DNA of 64,000 nt from Roseibium aquae (GCF_008711285.1 NZ_VXDC01000006.1:186001-250000); one strand, 5' to 3'. Positions 1 through 9,432 are shown, numbered from the stretch's first letter. Notes: generated by a model not told the origin, from the letters alone. Numbers and translations: made by a program.

Positions 1-184
1 GGGCGATGATCTTCGCACCGAGCTTTTCGGCGAGCGGGCGCACATGCGGCTCCGCCTTTTCATTCAGGTAGGTAACAGCCAATTCCGCGCCTTGCGCCGC
101 GAAGGCCTTGGCACAGCCGTAAGCGATGGACTGGTCATTGGCGATGCCCACGACGAGGGCTTTCTGGCCGGTCAGGTCAAACAT
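1..184 (-). CDS. fabI: Enoyl-ACP reductase FabI, N-terminal fragment
   Basis: The reverse strand encodes about 61 residues starting MFDLTGQKALVVGIANDQSI and running off the left edge. The glycine-rich nucleotide-binding segment GIANDQSIAYG in place of a plain GxxxGxG is typical of FabI, the NADH-dependent last-step reductase of type II fatty acid elongation in the cytoplasm. The ATG at 182-184 is preceded by GGAG about a dozen bases upstream. The catalytic Tyr/Lys residues lie outside the window. FabI is clearly favoured over other short-chain reductases, but only the cofactor-binding end can be judged. Confidence 0.85.
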   Translation of the reverse strand, partial: MFDLTGQKALVVGIANDQSIAYGCAKAFAAQGAELAVTYLNEKAEPHVRPLAEKLGAKIIA

Positions 185-492
185 CAGTCTGGCGAGCTCC
201 GTATGCGAGGCGGGTGTATCTTCGTTCGCATTTTATCGCAGTGCAACATGCCAAGTATGACGCTTTGGTTACTTTTGTCGATTCTAAGCGTTCTTACGCA
301 GGCACGCCCTCGGCATTCCACGTAGCCCCCCAAAACCGGCACGTTAAAAAACAAGAAAACTCAAGTCGGGGCGAATGGTATTGGGCAAAAATACTAATCG
401 TAAAACCACCTTATACTTCCGACTCTGATCTTTGAAACCGCTTGTAAACAATTCAATCTTACGTTTCATGGACAACAGAAAGCGCAATTGCC
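185..492. other. Intergenic region between divergent fabI and the GGDEF-EAL gene
   Basis: This stretch of 308 bases separates two divergent genes and must hold promoters for both. It becomes AT-rich from about 330 onward. I see no convincing ORF, RNA gene or strong inverted repeat in it. Confidence 0.5.
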
Positions 493-3255
493 ATGTCAGT
501 GAAACGCCGAAGCCGAAGCAAAGGACTCAATTTCAAGATCCACGGTGTTGCGGCATGCATCGTTTTCACAGTCATGCAAACGGATCTGGCCCGGGCCGAG
601 CGTCCGCCGGAATTCGGGCTGGACCAGTTCGCGAAATTGAACGACGCCCAGCCCTTTCCGGTTCTCCTGATAGACCCCGCCAGCGGCGACATCACCTATG
701 CCAATCCGGCGGCATCCGAGTTTTACGGCTACACCCGGGAGCAACTGGACAGCCTGGCGATTCAGGAGATCAACCAGCTTACGCCTGAAGAAGTTGCGAA
801 CGAGCGCAAACGAGCGGCCGAACAAAACCGTAAATATTTCATCTTTCAACATAAGCTGTCGGACGGCAGCCTAAGAACGGTAGAAGTCAGATCGATCCCG
901 ATCACTGTCGAGGGTCAACAACTTCTGTTTTCCACGATCAACGACATCTCGGCGCAACGGGAAGCGAATGCCGGTCTTTGGCACTACCAAGAGCGACTCG
1001 AGCGGGCGGTAGAGCAAAAACGTCAGGAGCTCGAAACGCATTACACCCACCAGCGGACGTACTTAGGTGTCGTCGCGGGCCTTTTGTTTTTGCTTCTTGT
1101 CGCGGTCGGGATTTACGCCCGTCTCTTGCATCTCTCGCGCAGCACTGTCCGCGAGGCCAACCGCCATCTTCGGCTGGCCGACCAGGTGTTCGAGAATGCC
1201 AGCGAGGGTATTCTGGTAACAGATGCGAACGCCAGGATCATCCGGGCCAATCCCGCTGTCAGCAAGATTTCCGGATACGACATGGAGGAGATCATCGGTT
1301 CGAATCCGAGGATATTCTCTTCAGGGCGCCAACCCCCCGCGTTTTACAAGGAGATGTGGGAGAGCCTGAGTGGAACGGGAAGCTGGTCGGGCGAATTGTG
1401 GAACCGGACAAAGACCGGAAAGGACTATGTCCAGCGGGCCGCCTTGGCGGCGATCCGTGACGATGACGGCAAAACCACGAACTATGTGGCCGTATTCTCC
1501 GACATCACGGCCCTGCTGAACCATCAAAAAGAGCTTGAGCACACCGCGCATTACGACGCACTGACCCAGTTGCCAAACCGCATGCTCTTGCTCCTGCGCA
1601 TGAACGATGCGATCGAACTGGTCAGATTGGAGGATGCTTGGGGAGCGGTGCTTTTCCTCGACCTCGACGGCTTCAAGACCGTGAACGATCATTACGGCCA
1701 TACCCTGGGCGATGAACTGCTGATCGCCGCATCCCGCCGGATCCTCAGGCATTTCCGGACGGAAGACACATTGGCGCGGCTTGGCGGCGACGAGTTCGTG
1801 GCGGTGGTGGTGGGGCTCGAATCCCCGATGCAGGCTGAGGAACTGGCACGGCGAATACTGGCGGAAGTGGCCAAACCCTTCGAACTGGAAGGCACGAGGC
1901 TCACGATTTCCACCAGTATCGGTGTGGTCACCTTCAACGCCCGGACCGAGACCTCGCCTGACCAATTGCTCCGGCAAAGCGACGCGGCCATGTACCAGTC
2001 GAAGCTGCAAGGCAAGAACCGCTACACGGTCTTCAATCCGAAGACCGAGCTTGCCATCACGACATTCAATAACAAAATCAATGCATTGTCAGAGGCCATA
2101 GACAACGAGGAACTGATCTTTCATTTCCAGCCGAAGGTCGATGTCGTACGCGGCCAAATTCATAGCGCGGAAGCGCTCGTGCGGTGGAACCACCCAACGG
2201 ACGGCCTTCGGCTGCCCGGCAGCTTCCTGGAGGCGACGGAACACCCGGACCTGTCGCGCAAGCTGGACGGCTGGACCTTGGCAACCGCTTTCCAGACCCT
2301 CGAACGTTGGCAGACTGCCGGTCACAGCGTCCCGCTGTCGGTCAATATCGACCCGCGAAATCTGGCCTCCGGATGGCTGCACAATGAGCTGAAAGTTCTC
2401 ATTGGCCGGTTTGAAACTGTCGACCCGAGCTTGCTGGACGTCGAAGTTCTGGAAAGCACCGACGCAACCCGTGACCGGAAGGTCGGCGATGCGATCCTGG
2501 ATTGCAACCGCCTAGGCGTGACCTTCTCGATCGACGATTTCGGAACAGGCTATTCGACCCTGACGCATTTGCGGAACTTGCCGGCAACCCACGTTAAGAT
2601 CGACCAGAGTTTTGTTCAGAACGCAATCAACAACCTTGAGGACCTGGCGATCGTCGAGGCCGTGCTCGGGCTTGCAACAACCTTGAACCGGGAAGTGATT
2701 GCCGAAGGCGTCGAAACCAAGGACCACCAGAACCTGCTGATCAGCATGGGTTGCTCTCTGCTTCAGGGCTATTCACTGGCCCGCCCGCTGCCCGAAACGC
2801 ACTTCTTGTCCTGGCAAGCCCAATTCGTGCCGGATCCGGACTGGGCGCGTCTCATGTCGCTGTCCAAGCGCCACGCAAAACTGCTCTATTTCCAAGTCGA
2901 ACTGCGGAATTGGGCCATGGCGATCCGCAGCGGCCAGCAACCGGACACCCCCCTGCCCTGCTTCTCGGGAACAGAAAACCTTCACAAAATCTATTGGCCC
3001 TGGCTGAACAAGCAGGGAATGAGTCTGTTTTCAGACAGCCCGCACTACGCGGTTTTGCTGCAACACGCGGGCGAGCTTCGCGTTGCCACGGCCCCATGCC
3101 TGACCGAATGTCCGCAAGACAGTAGCCGATGCCGAACCGAAGTGCTCCAGCTCGAAGAACTGGCGGACATCTGTGTGTCCACCATTGACGACATCATTCT
3201 CCGCCGGCCTGAAATCGTTGATCTGGCACCACCGCAAAGCGTGTTCTTGCGCTAG
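493..3255 (+). CDS. Membrane PAS-GGDEF-EAL cyclic-di-GMP signalling protein
   Basis: A 920-residue bifunctional c-di-GMP protein. The order is an N-terminal hydrophobic segment (about 15-35), a PAS domain (about 48-155), a transmembrane helix (about 190-212), a second PAS (about 228-345), a GGDEF domain with intact RLGGDEF near 430, and an EAL domain with EALVRW near 560, DDFGTGYS near 680 and AEGVET near 736. Both catalytic signatures are intact, so synthesis and hydrolysis are both possible. The last ~110 residues hold a His/Cys-bearing helical segment faintly like a CZB zinc-sensing domain. The first PAS lies between two hydrophobic segments and so is probably periplasmic. The gene is followed by a convergent hydrolase 10 bases away. 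Confidence 0.9.
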   Translation: MSVKRRSRSKGLNFKIHGVAACIVFTVMQTDLARAERPPEFGLDQFAKLNDAQPFPVLLIDPASGDITYANPAASEFYGYTREQLDSLAIQEINQLTPEEVANERKRAAEQNRKYFIFQHKLSDGSLRTVEVRSIPITVEGQQLLFSTINDISAQREANAGLWHYQERLERAVEQKRQELETHYTHQRTYLGVVAGLLFLLLVAVGIYARLLHLSRSTVREANRHLRLADQVFENASEGILVTDANARIIRANPAVSKISGYDMEEIIGSNPRIFSSGRQPPAFYKEMWESLSGTGSWSGELWNRTKTGKDYVQRAALAAIRDDDGKTTNYVAVFSDITALLNHQKELEHTAHYDALTQLPNRMLLLLRMNDAIELVRLEDAWGAVLFLDLDGFKTVNDHYGHTLGDELLIAASRRILRHFRTEDTLARLGGDEFVAVVVGLESPMQAEELARRILAEVAKPFELEGTRLTISTSIGVVTFNARTETSPDQLLRQSDAAMYQSKLQGKNRYTVFNPKTELAITTFNNKINALSEAIDNEELIFHFQPKVDVVRGQIHSAEALVRWNHPTDGLRLPGSFLEATEHPDLSRKLDGWTLATAFQTLERWQTAGHSVPLSVNIDPRNLASGWLHNELKVLIGRFETVDPSLLDVEVLESTDATRDRKVGDAILDCNRLGVTFSIDDFGTGYSTLTHLRNLPATHVKIDQSFVQNAINNLEDLAIVEAVLGLATTLNREVIAEGVETKDHQNLLISMGCSLLQGYSLARPLPETHFLSWQAQFVPDPDWARLMSLSKRHAKLLYFQVELRNWAMAIRSGQQPDTPLPCFSGTENLHKIYWPWLNKQGMSLFSDSPHYAVLLQHAGELRVATAPCLTECPQDSSRCRTEVLQLEELADICVSTIDDIILRRPEIVDLAPPQSVFLR

Positions 3256-3265
3256 GTTCCATGTC

Positions 3266-4162
3266 CTAATGCAGCGAAAACATCCAGTTCAGGACGCTGC
3301 GCCAATCCGTCATCCGGATCGGCGTCCCGTGGGAGCCGGTGTCGAACAAGGTAAAGCGGATCGGATAGCCCGGTGCGATGGATCGGATCTGGTCAAAGAA
3401 CCCCGCCTTCTGCCGCCAGTCATAGACGGCATCGTCGCTTCCATAGGACATGTGGATCGGGATGCGGCGCTGCAGGACCGACGGGTTGAGAACCGCGGGG
3501 TCAGCGGGAGACCCGAGCAGGATCAGGCCATCGATCTGGGCGGCATACCGGGGGGTCTTCAGAAGGTTCCAGCAGATGATCCCGCCCATGGATCCGCACG
3601 CCACAACGACCTTGGCATTGGGGGACACCATCTTCTGGTGCTGCACGAGCGCCGCGACATCCGCCGTTCCCCGCGCCCCGAAATCAGAAAACTCCGCCGA
3701 CAGATAGGCCCCGCCATTGCGGACCATCAGATTCTGGATGCGATTGAAGTTCCCGCCAAAGGTGACGTCGTTCACACCTTGAAACCGGTTGCCGCCTTGA
3801 CCGTGGACGTAGATAACCGACGCTGACGCGCCCCCGCGGACCTTTCCTACGCCCATGAAATTGACGGTCCGGCCGTTGGCCTGCAAATCGTAGCCCTGCC
3901 GCGAACGCCGGGGCTGGTAGGAGACGTAATTGCCAAAAACCTCGCGTTCTGGAACCTTGTCGCGGCCATGCAGATCCCGCTGCTTCGAATATTCGACGAC
4001 GAGAAAATCGCCGTTCCGGGAGGTTTCAAGGATGCGCTTGTAGGAGAACAGGCGGTCCTTGAAGGGCGCGAGCGTCTGCCCCGCAACGGGTCCCGACGCG
4101 CCAAGCAACAGACCGGCCATCAGAAGGATGGTTTTCGCAGACCGGAGTTTCAGCACTGACAT
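3266..4162 (-). CDS. Secreted alpha/beta-hydrolase-fold protein
   Basis: About 298 residues with a signal peptide (MSVLKLRSAKTILLMAGLLL then ASGPVAG). The fold is indicated by VIYVHGQGGN (oxyanion strand), the nucleophile elbow ACGSMGG, an acidic-site candidate SDDAVYDW and a late histidine in TGSHGTP, in the order Ser-Asp-His. The elbow reads C-G-S-M-G, not the usual G-x-S-x-G. I chose the ATG at 4160-4162 because a GGGG ribosome site precedes it and the signal peptide starts there; an in-frame ATG at 4198 and a GTG at 4210 give longer forms. The substrate is not evident. The gene is convergent with the GGDEF-EAL gene. Confidence 0.75.
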   Translation of the reverse strand: MSVLKLRSAKTILLMAGLLLGASGPVAGQTLAPFKDRLFSYKRILETSRNGDFLVVEYSKQRDLHGRDKVPEREVFGNYVSYQPRRSRQGYDLQANGRTVNFMGVGKVRGGASASVIYVHGQGGNRFQGVNDVTFGGNFNRIQNLMVRNGGAYLSAEFSDFGARGTADVAALVQHQKMVSPNAKVVVACGSMGGIICWNLLKTPRYAAQIDGLILLGSPADPAVLNPSVLQRRIPIHMSYGSDDAVYDWRQKAGFFDQIRSIAPGYPIRFTLFDTGSHGTPIRMTDWRSVLNWMFSLH

Positions 4163-4497
4163 GAGCGGCCCCCTGCTTGGATGCGGATCGCCGGGCATGA
4201 ACGGCGACACTCTCTCCCCTACCCGTCATCGCGAAAACCTTCAAGGCGGTATGGACCTTAAGCCCCGGCGGCTCGATCTCTGCTTCGAAGCCTCATCAAC
4301 GACCATGCGCATATATATCACTTGTCGATAATACGAATATTATTTCGTGTTTTACCGGCGGTCTTTTTGTCATTTTTCTATCGGTATTTTTTGTTTTTTC
4401 AATCTTTGGGCAATTTAATAGATTATTAACCATGATTTACTGAAACTGCGAAGCAAGGTTGCCAGAACAGCGGCCGGGTCGGTTCAGGAGAACATGT
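4163..4497. other. AT-rich divergent control region with inverted repeat
   Basis: This 335-base region is much more AT-rich than its surroundings, especially from 4310 to 4440. It contains ATAATA and TATTAT as 6-base arms around CGAA at 4328-4343. It must drive the ParA-like gene and, on the other strand, the hydrolase. No gene is visible. Confidence 0.45.
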
Positions 4498-5205
4498 ATG
4501 CCCATCATTTCTTTTGCAAATGCCAAAGGTGGCGCTGGAAAAACGACCGCCGCACTCCTGCTTGCGACGGAAATCGCGTCCCTGGGGAAAACCGTCACGA
4601 TTTTCGATGCCGATCCCCAGAAATGGATCTCGAAGTGGTCTGAACTTACCGGAAAACCCGACAATATCACGGTCGTGAGTTCGGTCTTTCCCGCGACAAT
4701 TTCGGGACAGATCCACGATGCGGAAGCAACGTCCGACTACATCATCGTCGATCTGGAAGGCAAGGAGAACCTGATGGTGGCAAATGCCATCTCCGTCTCC
4801 GATCTCGTCGTGATCCCCATCCAGGGCTCCTCCATGGACGCGCGCGGCGGCGCGAAAATCCTGAGACTGATCTCGAAACTCGAAACCATTGTACGCAAGG
4901 ATATCCCGCACTGCGTGGTTCTGACGCGCACCAACGCCGCCGTCACCACACGGGCGATGAAGGCTGTGCAGGATTCACTGAAGACCAATGGCGTCGATGT
5001 CCTGTTCACGCCGATCGTCGAAAGGGCGGCCTATCGCGATCTGTTCGAATTTGGGGGCGGACTTGCGGATCAAGATCCCGCGCTCGTCAGCAATATCGAA
5101 AAGGCGCGGGAAAACGCCCTGCGTTATACGGCTGAAATTCTGGAAAGGACGGTTGATCTTCCCAAGAAACACTCCTGGTTCCAGACCTTCAGAAAAGCGT
5201 CATAG
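4498..5205 (+). CDS. Orphan ParA/VirC1-like P-loop ATPase
   Basis: A 235-residue MinD/ParA-superfamily ATPase. The deviant Walker A KGGAGKTT lies at residues 9-16, followed by DADPQKW and a Walker B-like YIIVDLEG. The start at 4498 is supported by AGGAG at 4486-4490; a longer frame from 4459 is less likely. No parB, repB or parS-like sequence lies nearby, so this is an orphan member resembling VirC1 or plasmid ParA proteins more than the chromosomal ParA. It may position a cellular cargo or be left over from a mobile element. The promoter region upstream is unusually AT-rich. Confidence 0.8.
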   Translation: MPIISFANAKGGAGKTTAALLLATEIASLGKTVTIFDADPQKWISKWSELTGKPDNITVVSSVFPATISGQIHDAEATSDYIIVDLEGKENLMVANAISVSDLVVIPIQGSSMDARGGAKILRLISKLETIVRKDIPHCVVLTRTNAAVTTRAMKAVQDSLKTNGVDVLFTPIVERAAYRDLFEFGGGLADQDPALVSNIEKARENALRYTAEILERTVDLPKKHSWFQTFRKAS

Positions 5206-5271
5206 GAAACAGGTTACTATCACATCACATTAGAAGTAATTCCAAAACACGTGCACCTCCCCATCCCAGAT

Positions 5272-5306
5272 GGCCGGGCGATGAAAACCGCCCGGCCGAT
5301 CCTTTT
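5272..5306 (+). terminator. Rho-independent terminator downstream of the ParA-like gene
   Basis: The 9-base arms GGCCGGGCG (5272-5280) and CGCCCGGCC (5289-5297) are perfectly complementary around an 8-base loop and are followed by GATCCTTTT. The rest of 5206-5533 shows no gene. Confidence 0.7.
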
Positions 5307-5533
5307 CGGGCCAGCCTTTTTCAAGGCGCGGCTCCTTCCGGAGATGCCGTCCCGGGCTTTGGGCCTCCAGCCTTGAAAATCGGCTCTGGAAATCGCGCGG
5401 ATTCCCTTTTATGGCTTGCGCTGACGGTAACAGTGTATCCGCCTCAGCGACGGCATTGCGCACGCGTCCCGATCCTTGACAAATCAGAGAGATCGAAGCG
5501 ACGCGAACCCGCGGGCGGACCAGGGAGAACTTC

Positions 5534-7144
5534 ATGTCAGCTGCCAATGGGCTGAATGGCGAGGCGCCTTACGCCAAACGCCGGACCTTCGCGATTATCT
5601 CGCATCCGGATGCGGGCAAGACGACGCTTACGGAAAAGCTGCTTCTGTCGGGTGGCGCGATCCGTGCCGCCGGTCAGGTCAGGGCCCGCGGTGAACGCCG
5701 CCGCGCCCGGTCGGACTGGATGAAAATCGAACAGGAACGGGGCATTTCCGTCTCGTCCTCGGTCATGACGTTCGAGCGCAATGGCATCATCTACAACCTT
5801 CTGGACACCCCGGGTCACGAAGACTTTTCCGAAGACACCTACCGCACGCTGACGGCCGTGGACGCCGCGATCATGGTCATCGATGCCGCCAAGGGGATCG
5901 AGAGCCAAACCCGCAAGCTTTTCGAGGTCTGCCGCCTGCGGGACATTCCCATTATCACCTTTGTGAACAAGATCGACCGGGAAGGGCGGCATGCCCTGGA
6001 AATACTGGACGAGGTTCAGGAGGCGCTGGCGCTCGATGTTTCGCCCATGACCTGGCCGGTGGGCATGGGGTCGGACTTCTTCGGGGTCTATGACTGGCAA
6101 AAGAAGCTCTTCTACACTTCGGATGGCGAACGCGGCGGCGCTTTCACACAAACCAAGACGGTCTCCGGCCTGGACGATCCCATTTTGACCGGCACCGTGT
6201 TCGACCGCATCATGGACGAGTTGCAAGAAAATGTGGAACTGGGCGCTGAAGGCTACGCCGCTTTCGACAAGGACGCCTTTCTGGAAGGCCATCTGACACC
6301 CGTTTTCTTCGGCTCGGCCCTTCGCGACTACGGGGTCGAGGAACTTCTTGATTTCATCGCCGCGCATGCACCGGCCCCGCATTCCCAGGCTGCGACCGGG
6401 GGCCGGACGATCATGCCGGAAGAGGACAAGGTCACAGGATTTGTCTTCAAGGTGCAGGCCAACATGGACCCGAAGCACCGGGACCGGATCGCCTTCGTGC
6501 GCTTGTGTTCCGGCACGTTCAGGCGCGGCATGAAGCTCAAGCATGTACGGGCAGGCAAACAGATCGCCGTCTCGGCCCCGATCTTCTTCTTTGCCGAGGA
6601 ACGCGAAATCGCCGATCTCGCCTATCCGGGAGATGTCATCGGCGTTCCGAACCACGGCCAGTTGCGCGTCGGCGACACACTGACGGAAGGCGAGGAGATC
6701 CACGTTACCGGACTGCCCGCCTTTGCACCGGAAATCCTGCGCCGGGTCCGTTTGTCCGACACGATGCGGGTCAAGCAAATGCGCCAGGGCTTGCAGGATC
6801 TCGCCGAAGAAGGCCTGGTCCAGATCTTCAAGCCGGATATTGGCTCAAACTGGATCGTCGGTGTCGTGGGCGTCCTGCAATTGGATGTGGTTGTCGACCG
6901 GCTGAAGGCCGAGTACGGAACGGAGATCGGTTTCGAGGCCGTCAACCTCTCCACGGCGCGCTGGATCGAGACTGATCAGGCCACGCTCCAGAAAATGATC
7001 GAAGCCCATCGCATGTCGATCGCCAATGACCGCGATGACAGGCCGGTGTTCCTGTTCAAGAATGCCTGGGAAGTCGGTTACATCACGGACAAGTATCCAG
7101 ACGTGACGTTTCGCGAGACCCGCGAAATTGTCTACGAAGCCTAG
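5534..7144 (+). CDS. prfC: Peptide chain release factor 3
   Basis: A 536-residue translational GTPase that recycles RF1/RF2 from the ribosome after peptide release. The G1 motif HPDAGKTT is at residues 20-27, with switch II DTPGHEDFSEDTYR and NKIDREGR (NKxD) in order, then the beta-barrel domains ending in the RF3-type stretch VFLFKNAWE. The length fits RF3 (about 530) and is too short for EF-G. Start MSAANGLNG is preceded by GGGAG. The gene stands alone, with a terminator upstream and a repeat element downstream. Confidence 0.96.
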   Translation: MSAANGLNGEAPYAKRRTFAIISHPDAGKTTLTEKLLLSGGAIRAAGQVRARGERRRARSDWMKIEQERGISVSSSVMTFERNGIIYNLLDTPGHEDFSEDTYRTLTAVDAAIMVIDAAKGIESQTRKLFEVCRLRDIPIITFVNKIDREGRHALEILDEVQEALALDVSPMTWPVGMGSDFFGVYDWQKKLFYTSDGERGGAFTQTKTVSGLDDPILTGTVFDRIMDELQENVELGAEGYAAFDKDAFLEGHLTPVFFGSALRDYGVEELLDFIAAHAPAPHSQAATGGRTIMPEEDKVTGFVFKVQANMDPKHRDRIAFVRLCSGTFRRGMKLKHVRAGKQIAVSAPIFFFAEEREIADLAYPGDVIGVPNHGQLRVGDTLTEGEEIHVTGLPAFAPEILRRVRLSDTMRVKQMRQGLQDLAEEGLVQIFKPDIGSNWIVGVVGVLQLDVVVDRLKAEYGTEIGFEAVNLSTARWIETDQATLQKMIEAHRMSIANDRDDRPVFLFKNAWEVGYITDKYPDVTFRETREIVYEA

Positions 7145-7203
7145 AGCAATTTCAGTAAAAGTTGGAGACTTTTACGCTCGCGAAATCGCGTAAAACAGGA
7201 ACA

Positions 7204-7245
7204 TAGAGCATTTCAAGTGATTCAGATTTCACGAGAAATGCTCTA
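7204..7245. repeat. Palindromic intergenic repeat element (GAGCATTTC type)
   Basis: Perfect 11-base arms TAGAGCATTTC (7204-7214) and GAAATGCTCTA (7235-7245) flank a 20-base centre. A related half-copy TAGAGCAATTTCAG begins at 7142. I recall similar GAGCATTTC palindromes scattered between genes in Rhizobiales, which suggests a dispersed repeat family; the hairpin could also end prfC transcription. Confidence 0.6.
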
Positions 7246-7415
7246 GATCAGCGTCAAGGCGGCCGCCGGTCATCCCCGAGCGTCCGCCACGGCGTCAGCG
7301 CCTTTGGGCCATCGCCCGTTTCCGGAGCGCTGCCCCCGCCCGGGGACCGGCCGCCATTGCTGCGCTTGGGCACAGGCCTTGCCTGTTCAGGGAAATCAAT
7401 CCGGCCCGCCACATG

Positions 7416-7450
7416 GTAGAATTACCAGTATTCCTTAAGGGAATTCTACC
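7416..7450. promoter_or_regulatory. Nine-base inverted repeat upstream of the CHASE4 cyclase
   Basis: GGTAGAATT (7416-7424) and AATTCTACC (7442-7450) form perfect arms around 17 bases that include the near-palindrome TTCCTTAAGGGAA. The position, about 160 bases before the cyclase start, fits an operator or a hairpin. Confidence 0.35.
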
Positions 7451-7606
7451 CTTTCCCTTCACACTTCATGAACCAAAACGTTGAGTTATCTAATTATTCA
7501 ACTGGAGATGGAATTTTTTCATCAATATTTCGGTTGTTTTGAATAACGTTCTAGCCGGACCGCCCCCTGGCGGATACCGTTTTGAAACCGATCCAGTCGA
7601 AGCAAC

Positions 7607-9121
7607 GTGAGCATCTGTTTGACGACCAACCGGACATTGGCAGGTTCAAAGGCTTCTTTGCCATTTCTTGCGCATCCCCCCGATATCCTGCCCCAGACTT
7701 CGCCCAAAAAACGCATCTCCGGGTTGTTCATGCCGTTCTGGACGGTGTTTGCCCTCGGCGCTATCGGTTTGCTGGCCTTCGCGACAATCCTGATGATGTC
7801 CCTCGATCGCCAGGCGGTCGCAACATCGAAACAGATATTCACATCAGCCATTGCGGACCAAAAACACAGTCTTGCAAACATCGCGATGGAATATGGCTTC
7901 TGGGACGCCATGGTCGAAAACACGGTCTTCGAGCTGGATCCGGAGTGGGTGAAAAACAACGTTGGGACCTATATTTACGATCAACTCGAACTCTATGGAA
8001 TGCACGTTCTCGACGGCCAGAACCGCACCCGCCTGTCCCTCGTCGAAGGTGCGTTTTCCGATGCCGATCCCACCGCTCTCTACGGCCAACAGCTTTCGGT
8101 TCTGGCGGCCCGGGCCCGAGACATTGATCACGATGCGGACCCGATCGCCGTGACGGCGATCATGGGTGACCTGGCGCGATTGTACTTGGTCGCCGCCGTC
8201 CGGCTGACGACCTATGAATCCACGACAAAGATCGGCACGGATCACGTTCTGATCGTCAGCCGGGAACTGCATGGACAAGCCCTGTCCGATCTCGAAGCCC
8301 GATACGATCTGCCAGACCTGAACGCGGCCGACGAACCGGCCGGTCCATTTGACGCTTCTTACGAAATCCGCGGCCCTGACCGGGCGGTCCGGGGATACTT
8401 TGTCTGGAGGTCTCCCCTGCCGGGCTCGAAGCTGCTGCCGTACATTGCCGTGACGATCATATTGATCTACACGGCCATGTTTCTGGCGGCCCGAATGTTC
8501 CTGCAACGCACTGGAACGGTCGTCGCAGCGCTGGAGAGCGCGCAGATCGAAGCCCGGACAGCAAACGAATTGCTCGCGCAAAAGCTGCTGACGGATCCCT
8601 TGACCGGACTTGGGAACCGGCGCGCCCTCGATCAGCAGCTGAACGATCTGGAAAACAGCTCTCCGTCGGACAATGGCGCGGCGCTGCTCTATGTCGATCT
8701 GGATCACTTCAAGGAAGTCAACGATACCCATGGCCACGAGACCGGCGATGCGGTTCTGCAACACACGGCCCAAAGCCTGAAGCGGCTTGCGCCGGACGCC
8801 TCCGTATTCCGGCTGGGAGGCGATGAATTCGTCATGATCTTCGACGACAAGCCGCGAAACGCGGTGGAAGAGGTCACGGCGAAGATCGTCTCGGAGCTTC
8901 AAAGGCCGCTGATCGTGGGGGACCGGACCTGCACGTTCGGCGCAAGCATCGGGATCGCCTTTCAGGCCGACTCAACCAACCTGCTCCGCCATGCGGACAA
9001 CGCGCTTTATGCGGCAAAACGAGACGGCAAGGGACGCTATGTGGTTTACGATCCCAATCGCTCTTCGCGGCCGGCCGGTTCACAGCCGGCCCGGGCTTTG
9101 CCACCTGGACGATCCGCGTAA
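7607..9121 (+). CDS. CHASE4-domain diguanylate cyclase
   Basis: Up to 504 residues. A transmembrane helix (about 42-66) leads into a periplasmic CHASE4-type sensor containing EYGFWDAMV, a second helix (about 277-300), a short coil, and a GGDEF domain with DPLTGLGNRRALD and intact RLGGDEF near 404. It should make c-di-GMP at the membrane in response to an extracellular cue. The start is uncertain: GTG at 7607 gives a 41-residue cytoplasmic lead, while ATG at 7730 (MPFWTVF) begins at the first helix. There is no EAL domain. It is not in an operon with the convergent minCDE. Confidence 0.87.
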   Translation: MSICLTTNRTLAGSKASLPFLAHPPDILPQTSPKKRISGLFMPFWTVFALGAIGLLAFATILMMSLDRQAVATSKQIFTSAIADQKHSLANIAMEYGFWDAMVENTVFELDPEWVKNNVGTYIYDQLELYGMHVLDGQNRTRLSLVEGAFSDADPTALYGQQLSVLAARARDIDHDADPIAVTAIMGDLARLYLVAAVRLTTYESTTKIGTDHVLIVSRELHGQALSDLEARYDLPDLNAADEPAGPFDASYEIRGPDRAVRGYFVWRSPLPGSKLLPYIAVTIILIYTAMFLAARMFLQRTGTVVAALESAQIEARTANELLAQKLLTDPLTGLGNRRALDQQLNDLENSSPSDNGAALLYVDLDHFKEVNDTHGHETGDAVLQHTAQSLKRLAPDASVFRLGGDEFVMIFDDKPRNAVEEVTAKIVSELQRPLIVGDRTCTFGASIGIAFQADSTNLLRHADNALYAAKRDGKGRYVVYDPNRSSRPAGSQPARALPPGRSA

Positions 9122-9168
9122 CGGGCACCGGCCCCGCCAGTCGCGACAAGCCGCGATCCCGGTATCGC

Positions 9169-9432
9169 TCAGGATGCCTTCTTTTCCTGAGGCAGTTCGA
9201 TATCGATCCCCAGCGTCATGACGTCGCCCGTGCGATCCATCTCCAGCCGCACGGAATCGACATCGATATCGACCCGCCGCTTCACCACTTCGAGAATGTC
9301 CTCGCGCAAGGAGGAGATCAAAGCGGCATCGGCCCCGTCGTTGGTCCGTTCATGGGCAAGCAGGATCTTCAGGCGGTTTTTGGCGACGGTGGCGCTCTCC
9401 CCGCGGCGGCCAAAGAGGTTGAGGAGGTTCAT
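9169..9432 (-). CDS. minE: Cell division topological specificity factor MinE
   Basis: 87 residues. The N-terminal NLLNLFGRR is the membrane-targeting segment, and ATVAKNRLKILLAHER is the MinD-binding helix, followed by the dimerisation domain. MinE displaces MinD from the membrane and drives pole-to-pole oscillation so that division occurs at midcell. It overlaps the end of minD by 4 bases, and the C-terminal EKKAS is short as usual. Confidence 0.96.
   Translation of the reverse strand: MNLLNLFGRRGESATVAKNRLKILLAHERTNDGADAALISSLREDILEVVKRRVDIDVDSVRLEMDRTGDVMTLGIDIELPQEKKAS

Larger units (their letters stand above)
7145..7606. other. Intergenic region carrying two inverted repeats
   Basis: This 462-base gap holds the palindromic element at 7204-7245, a partly similar TAGAGCAATTTC stretch just after the prfC stop, and an inverted repeat at 7416-7450. 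No coding sequence is apparent. The last 150 bases are AT-rich and probably hold the promoter of the cyclase gene. Confidence 0.5.

Noticed and set aside
5537-6778. 413-residue open frame antisense to prfC
   Set aside because: It mirrors a GC-rich conserved gene, has no family resemblance, and the sense strand is an unmistakable RF3.
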